This document shows positions 8,089 to 17,016 of a DNA stretch of 64,000 bases, piece after piece. The notes under the pieces were generated by a model. That model saw nothing but the letters and a program-made list of their open reading frames with translations, was not told the DNA's origin and made no database searches. How positions within the stretch are numbered: position 1 is the stretch's first letter; every line of letters begins with the position of its first letter. The position numbers and the translations under genes are program-made. Where the stretch lies: positions 53,166 through 117,165 of the forward strand of contig JAFPYI010000038.1 in the NCBI GenBank assembly GCA_017412245.1. The letters run 5' to 3'. Source of the stretch: Paludibacteraceae bacterium (GTDB lineage Bacteria; Bacteroidota; Bacteroidia; Bacteroidales; Paludibacteraceae).

Positions 8089-10386
8089 ATGAAAAAAAAC
8101 TATCTTTCTACTATCAGTTATCTATTGATAGCTTGTGGACTTCTTGTAAACGGGCATCTTAATGCTCAAGTATTCAACTCTACGGCCTCGCAGATTGACG
8201 AAGACACATTGACTATTCTCATGCGCCAGCTTGAGGATATTGAAGTGTCCGTTTCCCGTGTGCAACAAACGACTCTGGCAACGCAAACCGTCAAGACAAA
8301 CGAGTTAAATCACGACAATATCGGACAAAACTTGCCGTATCTTCTCAACCAAACACCGGGACTAGTTGCAACCTCTGATGACGGTTTAGGAGTGGGTTAC
8401 ACCTATTTCCGTGTACGCGGAACAGACCACACGCGTATCAATATGACGGTCAACGAAGTGCCGTTGAATGATGCGGAAAGTCAAACAGTCTTCTGGGTGA
8501 ATATGACCGATATGAGTTCCTCTATCTCGCAAGTGGATGTGCAGCGTGGAGTAGGAACCAGTACCAGCGGTTCTGCTTTCGGCGCCAGTCTGAATATGCA
8601 AACGAACATGCTGGATTCCATCAGTCGTCTCTCGTTGGCGTTCAACGGCGGAATGTACAATACTTTCCGGGAGATGGCAAGTGCTCACGCAGCCATCAGT
8701 AACCGATGGATGATGAATGCACGATTCACGAAAGTGAACTCGGACGGATTCCTTTATCGCGCCGGAAGTAATCTATACAGTTACTATGGAGATATAGGCT
8801 GGTACGGCAAAAAGACTCATGTGATAGCGCGTATTTTCGGTGGTTCCGAAAAAACAGGCATGGGTTGGGAAGGCGTTTCATACGATGTGGCGTACGGACT
8901 CAACGGCGCTGACAGACGTTATAACCCGGCAGGAGAATACAAGACAAAAGATATCAACGGGAATGATTCGATTGCGTATTATGATAACCAGACCGATAAT
9001 TACTCCCAACAACACGCGCAACTGACTATCAACCACCGTTTTACGCCTAAATGGAGTCTAACCGCCACAGCGCATTACACGCACGGGAGTGGTTATTACG
9101 AGCAATACAAAAAGAAAAAATACAGTTACTGGGGTTTGCCGGATGCAGGAAAAACTTATGGATTATATATGAAGCATCTGAACAATCATTACGTCGGCGG
9201 ACTCATCTCTGCTAAATATATATCGGAAGCCGTAGATGTACAGTTCGGAGTGGCCGCTTCCCATTATTGGGGCACGCACTGGGGAATTCTTGATTATTTG
9301 GAAACTCAACCAGTTCAATCTCTCCCTGTACACTATGAATACTATCGTAATAAGGCAACGAAATTTGACTCCAATGTTTATGCAAAAGCTAACTGGCGAA
9401 TCATCAATCGTTCGCATGAAAAGTTAGCACTTTATGGCGACTTGCAACACCGTTTTGTGCGTTACCAACGAGACGGATTGAATGATGAGAATCTTGAAGA
9501 ATTGCCGTTGTCTGTGGATTATCATTTCTTCAATCCTAAAGCGGGTTTGACTTATCAGAATCACGGACATCTGCTCTCTGCTTCTTTCGCCATTGCTAAT
9601 CGTGACCCGAGTAGAAATAATTATAAAGAAAACGCGCGCTACGATGCCTCCACGCAAACCTGGACAAATATGCCTAAAGCGGAAACACTTTACGACTATG
9701 AATTGGGGTATCAATACAGTCATCCGCGTTTTGCTGTCGGACTGAACTTGTATTTCATGGATTATGACAACCAATTGGTTCTCACAGGAGAATATAACGA
9801 TGTAGGAGCGTACAAAACCATCAATGTGAAAGACTCCTATCGTATGGGAGCGGAATTAACTGCCGGAGTGAAAATAACCGATTGGTTCCGATGGGACGGA
9901 AACATAGTGGTAAGCCGAAACAAAATCCAAAACTACAAACAATACATTGACCTCTATGACAATCAAGACGATTGGAATTGGGTAGGACAGGATTCCATCG
10001 AAGGCGAAGTGACTATTGCTTTCAGCCCGATGATAACGGCTATGTCGCTCTTTACTTTTGAATATGCAGGATTTGTCGGAACAATCCAAACCAATGTTGT
10101 CAGCAAACAATATTTGGATAATACGATGGACGAAAATGCTATGCTGAAAGCATATACTACGACAAATATTAATCTGCAATACAATCTTCCTATGCGAAAG
10201 TGGATTAGTGACCGTAGAGGTGTTCCGGAGGTAAAACTGCTATGCCAACTCAACAATATATTCAATGCTAAGTATGCCAATAACGGTGGCGCAGAAGCCA
10301 GTCGCTTTGAAGACAAGAGTCGCTGCGTGTGGTATTTTGCACAGGCAGGAATTAATGTCCACGGAGGATTTGTAGTACAGTTCTAA
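8089..10386 (+). CDS. TonB-dependent outer-membrane receptor under TPP control, probable thiamine importer
   Basis: TonB-dependent receptor of 765 residues. It has a signal peptide (MKKNYLSTIS to NAQ), a plug domain (about residues 65-185, with RVRGTDHTRINMTVNEVPL) and a 22-strand type barrel ending in aromatic-rich strands (final residues VVQF). There is no N-terminal carboxypeptidase-like domain, unlike SusC. The ATG at 8089 is chosen because the upstream ATG at 8074 lies inside the riboswitch. TPP-regulated receptors of this kind are known in Bacteroides as thiamine transporters; no pnuT or thi genes sit beside it here. The substrate is inferred from the riboswitch alone, so a thiamine precursor is also possible. 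Confidence 0.88.
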   Translation: MKKNYLSTISYLLIACGLLVNGHLNAQVFNSTASQIDEDTLTILMRQLEDIEVSVSRVQQTTLATQTVKTNELNHDNIGQNLPYLLNQTPGLVATSDDGLGVGYTYFRVRGTDHTRINMTVNEVPLNDAESQTVFWVNMTDMSSSISQVDVQRGVGTSTSGSAFGASLNMQTNMLDSISRLSLAFNGGMYNTFREMASAHAAISNRWMMNARFTKVNSDGFLYRAGSNLYSYYGDIGWYGKKTHVIARIFGGSEKTGMGWEGVSYDVAYGLNGADRRYNPAGEYKTKDINGNDSIAYYDNQTDNYSQQHAQLTINHRFTPKWSLTATAHYTHGSGYYEQYKKKKYSYWGLPDAGKTYGLYMKHLNNHYVGGLISAKYISEAVDVQFGVAASHYWGTHWGILDYLETQPVQSLPVHYEYYRNKATKFDSNVYAKANWRIINRSHEKLALYGDLQHRFVRYQRDGLNDENLEELPLSVDYHFFNPKAGLTYQNHGHLLSASFAIANRDPSRNNYKENARYDASTQTWTNMPKAETLYDYELGYQYSHPRFAVGLNLYFMDYDNQLVLTGEYNDVGAYKTINVKDSYRMGAELTAGVKITDWFRWDGNIVVSRNKIQNYKQYIDLYDNQDDWNWVGQDSIEGEVTIAFSPMITAMSLFTFEYAGFVGTIQTNVVSKQYLDNTMDENAMLKAYTTTNINLQYNLPMRKWISDRRGVPEVKLLCQLNNIFNAKYANNGGAEASRFEDKSRCVWYFAQAGINVHGGFVVQF

Positions 10387-11291
10387 AAGAAATAAGGCAA
10401 GACATACATTGCCGTGCAAACAAGGATAAACACGATAAACATCGCGCCTCGTCCTTCAGAAGGCCGTTGCAAAAGATACAAAACGGAAACACCGGCCAAT
10501 GCTGCTTGTACCAACGGGAAAAGAGTTTGAGCGCTACCCCAGAAAGTTAATACTACGCCAAACAAAGCTATCCAACCGAAAGCTGCAATCAATTTGCGGC
10601 GACGGATACTATCTCGATCTGTATGTTGAAAAGCGGCAATTAGGAATATTCCCGTCAAAATCATTAATCCCAATTGCTGCCATGCAGAATAATCGGTAAG
10701 GGAATTAAACAACCATGCACGATGAATAGTATCCGTGAATGGTATTTCCATCCAGCCGAAATATACAGCTATTACGGTCCAAACAGCGGCTGTTGCCAAC
10801 GCAAGCAAACTGGCTAACCATGTTCGAAAATGCATGGATCCTAACGAGATATAGCCTATCCACAAAAGTAAAACTAACCAAATAGTATCATCTACCAATA
10901 AGGCTGCAATATACAAAACAAGTGTATTGCGAAATGCTTCCGCCATATTCTCTCGCTCCATATAAGTACGATGCATAGCGAGTAGAATCAACATAATACA
11001 AGATGCCACTATTTGCCCTTGCCAATAGGCATGTAAAGAAGGGACAGCCGTTATCGTAAACATGTAAATGATAATCGGCAAACCGTTGTATTCACGACTG
11101 CCGCCGCTTTGACGTACTGCAAGCCAGAGTATAACGGCGTTCACCATCATTAATCCTGCTGTGGCGCATACCTCACCAATCCGGTATTGAAAAAGACTTG
11201 GAATCCACGCCGCCAATAACCCTACCGACAGCACAATTGCCATCGGTAGAGATATGCGGGTGATATATTTGAGCCAAGTGAATTTTACCAT
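10383..11291 (-). CDS. Polytopic inner-membrane protein of unknown function
   Basis: A 302-residue protein with about nine or ten hydrophobic segments, short loops, and a basic patch (DRDSIRRRK) in a late loop. I do not recognise the family with confidence; proteins of this general look occur in Bacteroidota near cell-envelope genes. Its stop overlaps the stop region of the convergent TonB receptor by 4 bases, with no terminator between. It starts 2 bases after the M3 peptidase, so it is the last gene of the long minus-strand run from 25.3 kb. Confidence 0.75.
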   Translation of the reverse strand: MVKFTWLKYITRISLPMAIVLSVGLLAAWIPSLFQYRIGEVCATAGLMMVNAVILWLAVRQSGGSREYNGLPIIIYMFTITAVPSLHAYWQGQIVASCIMLILLAMHRTYMERENMAEAFRNTLVLYIAALLVDDTIWLVLLLWIGYISLGSMHFRTWLASLLALATAAVWTVIAVYFGWMEIPFTDTIHRAWLFNSLTDYSAWQQLGLMILTGIFLIAAFQHTDRDSIRRRKLIAAFGWIALFGVVLTFWGSAQTLFPLVQAALAGVSVLYLLQRPSEGRGAMFIVFILVCTAMYVLPYFF

Positions 11292-11293
11292 AC

Positions 11294-13411
11294 TTATTCA
11301 ATGAATCCTTTGCGGCGAAGTAAGAATTGAGGATCTGCTTCTTTTCCGCGGAATTCAAGATAGAGTTCATGCGCATCACGTGTGCCGCCTTGCTCCAATA
11401 AATGACGGAAACGATGTGCTGTCTCTTCGTCAAATAGATTTCCTGTCTCTTTGAATGCCGCAAAAGCGTCAGCATCTAAAACAGCTGCCCATGTATAACT
11501 GTAATAACCTGCTTCATAACCGGTGGTGAAAATATGGTTGTAGAAAGTAGGACGATAACGGACAATAATTTCCGGAATCATCTCCATCTTTTCCATACTC
11601 TTCTGCTCAAAAGCATTTACGTCCAATCCTTCTGCAGTAGTTAACTCGTGGAAATCCATATCCAAGATGGAAGCAGAAAGCAATTCTGTTGTTACAAAAC
11701 CTTGATTGAACTTACCGGCATTGTTAATCTTCTCAATCAACTCATCCGGAATCACTTCTCCTGTTTGGTAATGGAATGCGTATGTCTTCAATACCTCCGG
11801 TTCATAGGCATAATTTTCCATAAATTGGCTTGGCAGTTCCACAAAGTCACGAGGAGTGTTTGTCCCGCTAAGACTCTTATAGTGTGCTTTGCTGAGCAAA
11901 CCGTGTAAAGCGTGTCCAAACTCATGGAAGAGAGTCTCAACATCATCCATCGACAGTAAAGAAGGATTACCTGCAGTCGGTTTATTGAAATTACCTACGT
12001 TGATGATAATAGGACGATGGTCAATTCCTTCTTCGTCAATGAATTGCGGCACAATATTATTCATCCATGCACCGGGGCGTTTTCCGGCACGCGGGAAATA
12101 ATCGGTCATCAAAATACCAACATAACTTCCGTCGGCTTCCGTTACTTTGAATACTTCTACATCTGCATTGTAAACCGGCATATTCTCCAGTTTTTCAAAT
12201 TGCAAACCGTATAATTTAGAAGCTACGCCAAAGGCGCCTTTGCGGACGTTATTCAGTTCAAAATAGGGTTTCAACTCTTCTTCGTCCAAAGCATATTTAG
12301 CTTTACGCAGTTTCTCTGCATAATACCACCAATCCCATGGTTGAAGCAATATTTGGTCATCTGTGTGAGGGTCTTGTGCCATTTTCTCTTCATCCATCAT
12401 TTGTTGCAAAGCCGCAGCTTCTTTCTTTGCAGCAACTAATGAAGGTTGCCAAACGGATTGCAGGAACGCATCTACTGTTTGATGATTTTTCGCCATGCAG
12501 TCTGCTAAAATATAATCAGCAGGATTATCATAACCAAATAGTTTGGCTTTCTCAATTCGTAATGCCATCTCGCGAATGATGACAGCTTTGTTGTCATTTG
12601 CGTTGTCGTGGTTAGCGCGGGTGGTATATGCCATCAGCAATTCTTTGCGCAGATTGCGATTTTCGCAATATTGCAGTACCGGAGTAAAACTGGTGCGTTT
12701 GGGAGTAAACAACCATTCTCCGGGATGCCCTGCAGCTTCTGCCTCCTCGGCTGCGGCTGCTTTGGCACTTTCAGGAAGACCTTTTAACTCTGCCTCCTCT
12801 TTCACAAAATACTGATAAGCATTCGTTTCTGCTACAACATTATTTCCAAACTGTAATGAGAGCAATCCGAGTTCCTGATTGATTTCTTTCAAACGCTCTT
12901 TTTTGTCTTCCGGTAGATTGGCTCCGTTATCAGCAAAAGCTTTATATGTCTCTGTTACCAAACGCATTTGCTCGCTATTCAAACCAAGGTGATCGCGTTG
13001 GTCATAAACAGCTTTGACACGTTTGAACAGTTGCTCGTTAAGAATAATACCATCGCTTAATTCACTCAGTTTGGGCGAGATCTGTTCTGCAATAGCATTC
13101 ATCTCATCGTTTCCGTCAGCCTCCAAAACATTAAAGAACACTCCTTCAACACGTTCGAGCAGCATACCACTGCGATCCAAAGCAACGATGGTATTCGCAA
13201 ATGTTGGCTCTTCCGGATTGGATACAATGGCATCTATCTCTTGTTTTTGTTCTGCAATAGCTGCGTCAAAAGCAGGGATATAATGCTCTAATTTTACTTT
13301 GTCAAAAGCCGGAATACCATACTCATTCTGTGGATTCGTTAACAAAGGATTTGTTTGATTACAAGCGAGTAGTGTCATCGCAAATACTCCTAAAATAAAT
13401 GATTTTTTCAT
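11294..13411 (-). CDS. dcp: M3 family peptidyl-dipeptidase (Dcp/OpdA-like), lipoprotein
   Basis: Zinc metallopeptidase of 705 residues that should trim dipeptides or cut short peptides in the periplasm. The zinc motif HEFGH is at 496-500 (LFHEFGHALHG), and the M3-typical stretch FTTGYEAGYYSYTWA follows near the C-terminus. A lipobox (LLAC) ends the signal peptide, so the enzyme is membrane-anchored; E. coli Dcp has no lipid anchor, but lipoprotein versions are usual in Bacteroidota. The stop is 2 bases from the next gene's start and the ATG lies 13 bases after the AsmA-like gene. Confidence 0.93.
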   Translation of the reverse strand: MKKSFILGVFAMTLLACNQTNPLLTNPQNEYGIPAFDKVKLEHYIPAFDAAIAEQKQEIDAIVSNPEEPTFANTIVALDRSGMLLERVEGVFFNVLEADGNDEMNAIAEQISPKLSELSDGIILNEQLFKRVKAVYDQRDHLGLNSEQMRLVTETYKAFADNGANLPEDKKERLKEINQELGLLSLQFGNNVVAETNAYQYFVKEEAELKGLPESAKAAAAEEAEAAGHPGEWLFTPKRTSFTPVLQYCENRNLRKELLMAYTTRANHDNANDNKAVIIREMALRIEKAKLFGYDNPADYILADCMAKNHQTVDAFLQSVWQPSLVAAKKEAAALQQMMDEEKMAQDPHTDDQILLQPWDWWYYAEKLRKAKYALDEEELKPYFELNNVRKGAFGVASKLYGLQFEKLENMPVYNADVEVFKVTEADGSYVGILMTDYFPRAGKRPGAWMNNIVPQFIDEEGIDHRPIIINVGNFNKPTAGNPSLLSMDDVETLFHEFGHALHGLLSKAHYKSLSGTNTPRDFVELPSQFMENYAYEPEVLKTYAFHYQTGEVIPDELIEKINNAGKFNQGFVTTELLSASILDMDFHELTTAEGLDVNAFEQKSMEKMEMIPEIIVRYRPTFYNHIFTTGYEAGYYSYTWAAVLDADAFAAFKETGNLFDEETAHRFRHLLEQGGTRDAHELYLEFRGKEADPQFLLRRKGFIE

Positions 13412-13424
13412 ATATTGTTATTGT

Positions 13425-16400
13425 TTATTGAATTCTCACGTTTTTCTCCATCGACTGTTTAATACGTTGGCGCAATTCTTGAGATTGAGTGTCTACTTTC
13501 TGATACCAGTGCGGTTTGAAGTCCTCAGCAAATTTACATTTGGCCAATTTAATCTTCAGGTCATCAATATTACCGCTTACATTCACACCAAGATAAATAG
13601 GACTGAGAACATTGATGTCGTAGTCGAATGTCATATCGGTGTTATGACGACCACCTAAAGCCACCATATAATTATCCATCTGTACGCAGAGAGGATAAAC
13701 ATCTATCTGTTTCTTATACACAGTAATCTCTGCGTTGATTGAGTCGATTTTGTTCTCTGTTTTCTTGTTGAACATCAGTAGTTTACTTATCTTCGAGAAA
13801 GTCTCACTGTCTAATACAACAAGATCTTTTCCTGTCAGCGAAGCTGCACCGCGAAGTGTACTCATCTTTGGTTCATATTGACTGTTAAGATAAGTCTCAG
13901 CCGCTAAATGGAACTCTGCTGCACCTTTGAAACTGCTAAGCATCGGAACCATTTGCTCCAAATTAGGAATCATCGTCAGCAGTTCATCTATATCCACATC
14001 AATCATGTGATAGTCTAACCCGAGATATAGATCATTCCTTCTCGGTGAACGATACATGGCTGTGAGTTGCAGTTTAGCAGCACGACATACAAATCCCATC
14101 TCATCGAGAATCAGTCTTCCGTCTTTAATATACAGACCGCCTTTCAAGTCTTTTGCTACTTGGTTAAATACCTCTACCTCACGCATGTGTGTAGTGAGTG
14201 CCAAATCGACATCTGTCGGAACAAGGAATGGGTTGCTCTCCGATTTTTGAGCCTCTTCTGTTGTTCCTTCAGCTTCAACTTCTGCTTCCGCTTTTTCTTC
14301 AGAACCTTTGTCTGCAGAGAACCAAACCATCAATTGGTTGGCATCACAATGATCGCTGACAATCTCCAAGACACCTTCTAATATATCTTCCTTGCGGAAC
14401 CATTTACCTATGTTTTTCACATTTCCTTTCAGATTCAAATCAGAACGGCCGATCTCAATACGAGCACTATTAATAGCCATCTCACGGTTGGAATAACTGA
14501 AATCAATAGTAGGTATATACACAGGCTCCGGAATGCGATAAGGCAGTTCCACTTCTCCGTTTTTGAGTTTAACGGCTAAACGCGGATTCCATTGCAGCAA
14601 TATATTCTCACCTTTAGCATTATACCGTGCAGCAGCTTCAATCTCTAATGCAGCGGTTTTGGCTTGCAAATCTTCGTTGACATAGGTGTTTAATCCTGCC
14701 GTTTTTAGTTTTGCTTTCAAACGAGGAGCAGATTTATCTTTTTTTCCGCCAGAAAGACTTGCTGCCAGTTGTGTTGCTTTTAATTGTGCCGTAGTCTCTG
14801 TGTAGAAACCATCTAAAGCCTGGCAATCCAAACTTGCTTCAGCGACAGGCATTACAGTTGAGTCTTTGGTGTTATACTCGGCATAGGCACTTAATTTAGG
14901 TGCGTTAATTGTGCCTCCCATAGAATCCATGGCTACTATCAAAGGTTGTTCGGATTGAAGAGCAACGGCAGCATAAAGAATAGGATCGTTACTCAATACA
15001 TTTCCTGCCTCCAACTGGATGTCTGATTGTTTGAGTGCAACTTTGAGCGGTGTGGCCATCTCAAAATCAACTTTCTCAGTCTCTAAGTTTATTCGCGCCC
15101 AATTAACTTTTGGTTTAGAAGGCTTTGGATTCGGTAATTGGAGAACAGCGTGTGTCTTTGGTAAATCAGCTAACATGGAATCCATTGCATAATGAATATC
15201 CGTCAAATCCAAGTCAGCACTGATTTTGCCTTTTTGCAATCGCATATTGGTTAAATCGTCCAAACGGATTTTTGCTTTTGCTGTTCCTTTAGCATCGCCG
15301 TTCAGTGTCATTTCTTCCGGCAAGAAATAAGCGAAATCAGGTAGGTGCGCATCTAATTTCATGTTTAGATCCAACAACATATCGTCCAATAATTCGTCGA
15401 TTTTGCCGTTAGCGGATAGTTTCGATTGTTTAGTCTTGGCGGCTAAGTTATTTATTGTTACATTTGAAACCTTTGTGTTGTTGAGGTCTAATAATGCGTC
15501 TGCATCCAATTCCAAATCGCGCAATTGGTAAGGCAATGGTTTATAACTTCCGTTGCCGTCTTCTACCGTTAAATGAGCAGTGATAAGCGGCATAACTGAA
15601 TCCGCATAATAACCTTTCGCAGTAGCTTCTAATTGCGCTTTACCATTTACATCCAAATCCTTTAGACCGGAAGTGAATTTCTCCGGCACTAATGCCAACA
15701 GCGGTTTGATTTGCCATTTGTCGGTTTCAACTTTTGCATCAATAGCAATACTATCTGCAATAGTCACATCTCCTTCGAGGCGCAGGTTAAAATCATTAAC
15801 AGCCAGTCTTGCTCCATCGAACTTAAAATGCATTGAGTCCAGATTCATTGCCATTGGAGCAATCAGTTCTACATGAAGGCTATCTGCATATTTGTCTCCT
15901 TTTAAGTTTGCGCATACTTCTTGTGCATCCAAACTTATCAGCATATCATCCCAACTCTCTGCTTTTGCTGACAATTCTGTCGTCCCTAACGAAGCATCAA
16001 TAGTGTCTTTGTTGTCCTTGAAAGTGATACGCTTGGCCTCTAAACGCAGACCATCTACACTCAGTTCGTTAAATGGCAGAGAGAAAGCAGATGTGTCTTC
16101 TTCAGTGGTGTCCGGACTAAGAGCAATAATATCACTTAAGTTCGAAGAACCATCTTGCGCAATGTAAATATTTGCTTGTGCATCCGAGAGTATCAACTCA
16201 TTGACGTGCAGATTTTTATGACTCAAAAATTCTTTCACGTCCACAATCGCCGTTAGATGCTTTGCTTCCACAACGGTATCGTTCTGACTTCCTGCTTTAG
16301 GATTAATAATCAGCAGTCCGTCGGCACGAAGTCCGAAACGAGGAAACGTGGAGAAGAATGTCAAATCCACTTCTCCTATCTCATGCTCACAAGTGAGAAA

Positions 16401-16538
16401 TTTATCCGCTGCTTGACGAGCAATGGGTGTAAGACGTTCAGGTGTGAAGATTAAATAACAGGCAATGCAAGCAACTGTTATTATCGTCAACACGATACCT
16501 AAAAACGTCCAACCAATAATTTTGAGTGCCTTTTTCAT
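13425..16538 (-). CDS. AsmA-like outer-membrane biogenesis protein
   Basis: A 1037-residue protein with one N-terminal membrane anchor (KIIGWTFLGIVLTIITVACI) followed by a long periplasmic region rich in alternating beta strands. The early stretch (RLTPIARQAADKFL, then TFFSTFPRFGLRADGL) matches the AsmA family N-terminus. Proteins of this type are thought to bridge the periplasm and help lipid traffic to the outer membrane. I prefer the ATG at 16538, which begins MKKALKIIG; an in-frame ATG at 16553 would overlap the previous stop by 8 bases. A Glu/Ala-rich low-complexity insert lies near residue 740-760. Confidence 0.85.
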   Translation of the reverse strand: MKKALKIIGWTFLGIVLTIITVACIACYLIFTPERLTPIARQAADKFLTCEHEIGEVDLTFFSTFPRFGLRADGLLIINPKAGSQNDTVVEAKHLTAIVDVKEFLSHKNLHVNELILSDAQANIYIAQDGSSNLSDIIALSPDTTEEDTSAFSLPFNELSVDGLRLEAKRITFKDNKDTIDASLGTTELSAKAESWDDMLISLDAQEVCANLKGDKYADSLHVELIAPMAMNLDSMHFKFDGARLAVNDFNLRLEGDVTIADSIAIDAKVETDKWQIKPLLALVPEKFTSGLKDLDVNGKAQLEATAKGYYADSVMPLITAHLTVEDGNGSYKPLPYQLRDLELDADALLDLNNTKVSNVTINNLAAKTKQSKLSANGKIDELLDDMLLDLNMKLDAHLPDFAYFLPEEMTLNGDAKGTAKAKIRLDDLTNMRLQKGKISADLDLTDIHYAMDSMLADLPKTHAVLQLPNPKPSKPKVNWARINLETEKVDFEMATPLKVALKQSDIQLEAGNVLSNDPILYAAVALQSEQPLIVAMDSMGGTINAPKLSAYAEYNTKDSTVMPVAEASLDCQALDGFYTETTAQLKATQLAASLSGGKKDKSAPRLKAKLKTAGLNTYVNEDLQAKTAALEIEAAARYNAKGENILLQWNPRLAVKLKNGEVELPYRIPEPVYIPTIDFSYSNREMAINSARIEIGRSDLNLKGNVKNIGKWFRKEDILEGVLEIVSDHCDANQLMVWFSADKGSEEKAEAEVEAEGTTEEAQKSESNPFLVPTDVDLALTTHMREVEVFNQVAKDLKGGLYIKDGRLILDEMGFVCRAAKLQLTAMYRSPRRNDLYLGLDYHMIDVDIDELLTMIPNLEQMVPMLSSFKGAAEFHLAAETYLNSQYEPKMSTLRGAASLTGKDLVVLDSETFSKISKLLMFNKKTENKIDSINAEITVYKKQIDVYPLCVQMDNYMVALGGRHNTDMTFDYDINVLSPIYLGVNVSGNIDDLKIKLAKCKFAEDFKPHWYQKVDTQSQELRQRIKQSMEKNVRIQ

Positions 16539-16545
16539 TGTACAA

Positions 16546-17013
16546 TCAATCATGAGTTAACTCAACTTTACTGAACGAATACACGAGTTTCTCGTATCCT
16601 TCCTCATAGTATTCCAATTTGTCTTCGGTGAGAGTCTTGACAATATAATTCTTTGGAATGTCAGCACCACCGTTATCCATGAAATGGATTTCAGTCAAAT
16701 CACCGGAGATCTCCAATTTGTATTGGAACCATCCGTTTCCATGAATCAAACTGTCGTTTCCGTTGACATCTTTCACATAAACGTACAAATCCTCTTCGTG
16801 CTTGTCCTCGTCTGCGTTCCATTCCCGAGCAAATAGGTAACCGGCCTCATCGGCTTGTTCGTCTGTAAAATGAACATAATGTTCTTCTGAGTCAGAGTTC
16901 TCCAACCAATAACCCTTCAAATCGCTCATGCGATACTCCGGTTTGTTCATGTTGCAGGCTACAAGGGCAATTGCAGTCAGAGACAAAAGAAAAATCTTAA
17001 TGTTTGTCTTCAT
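16546..17013 (-). CDS. Small lipoprotein with lipocalin-like fold signature
   Basis: A 155-residue protein with a signal peptide ending in LVAC, so a predicted lipoprotein. The mature part begins SDLKGYWLENSDSEEHYVHF and is strand-rich and acidic, like the lipocalin-like lipoproteins common in Bacteroidales. I do not recognise a specific family and assign no function. It sits 3 bases downstream of ileS and directly before the AsmA-like gene, so it is part of that operon. Confidence 0.7.
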   Translation of the reverse strand: MKTNIKIFLLSLTAIALVACNMNKPEYRMSDLKGYWLENSDSEEHYVHFTDEQADEAGYLFAREWNADEDKHEEDLYVYVKDVNGNDSLIHGNGWFQYKLEISGDLTEIHFMDNGGADIPKNYIVKTLTEDKLEYYEEGYEKLVYSFSKVELTHD

Positions 17014-17016
17014 AAT

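Noticed and set aside
13425-16553. Possible adhesin identity for the 1037-residue protein
   Set aside because: The N-terminal anchor and following motifs fit AsmA; no signal-peptidase site or sorting tail is present.
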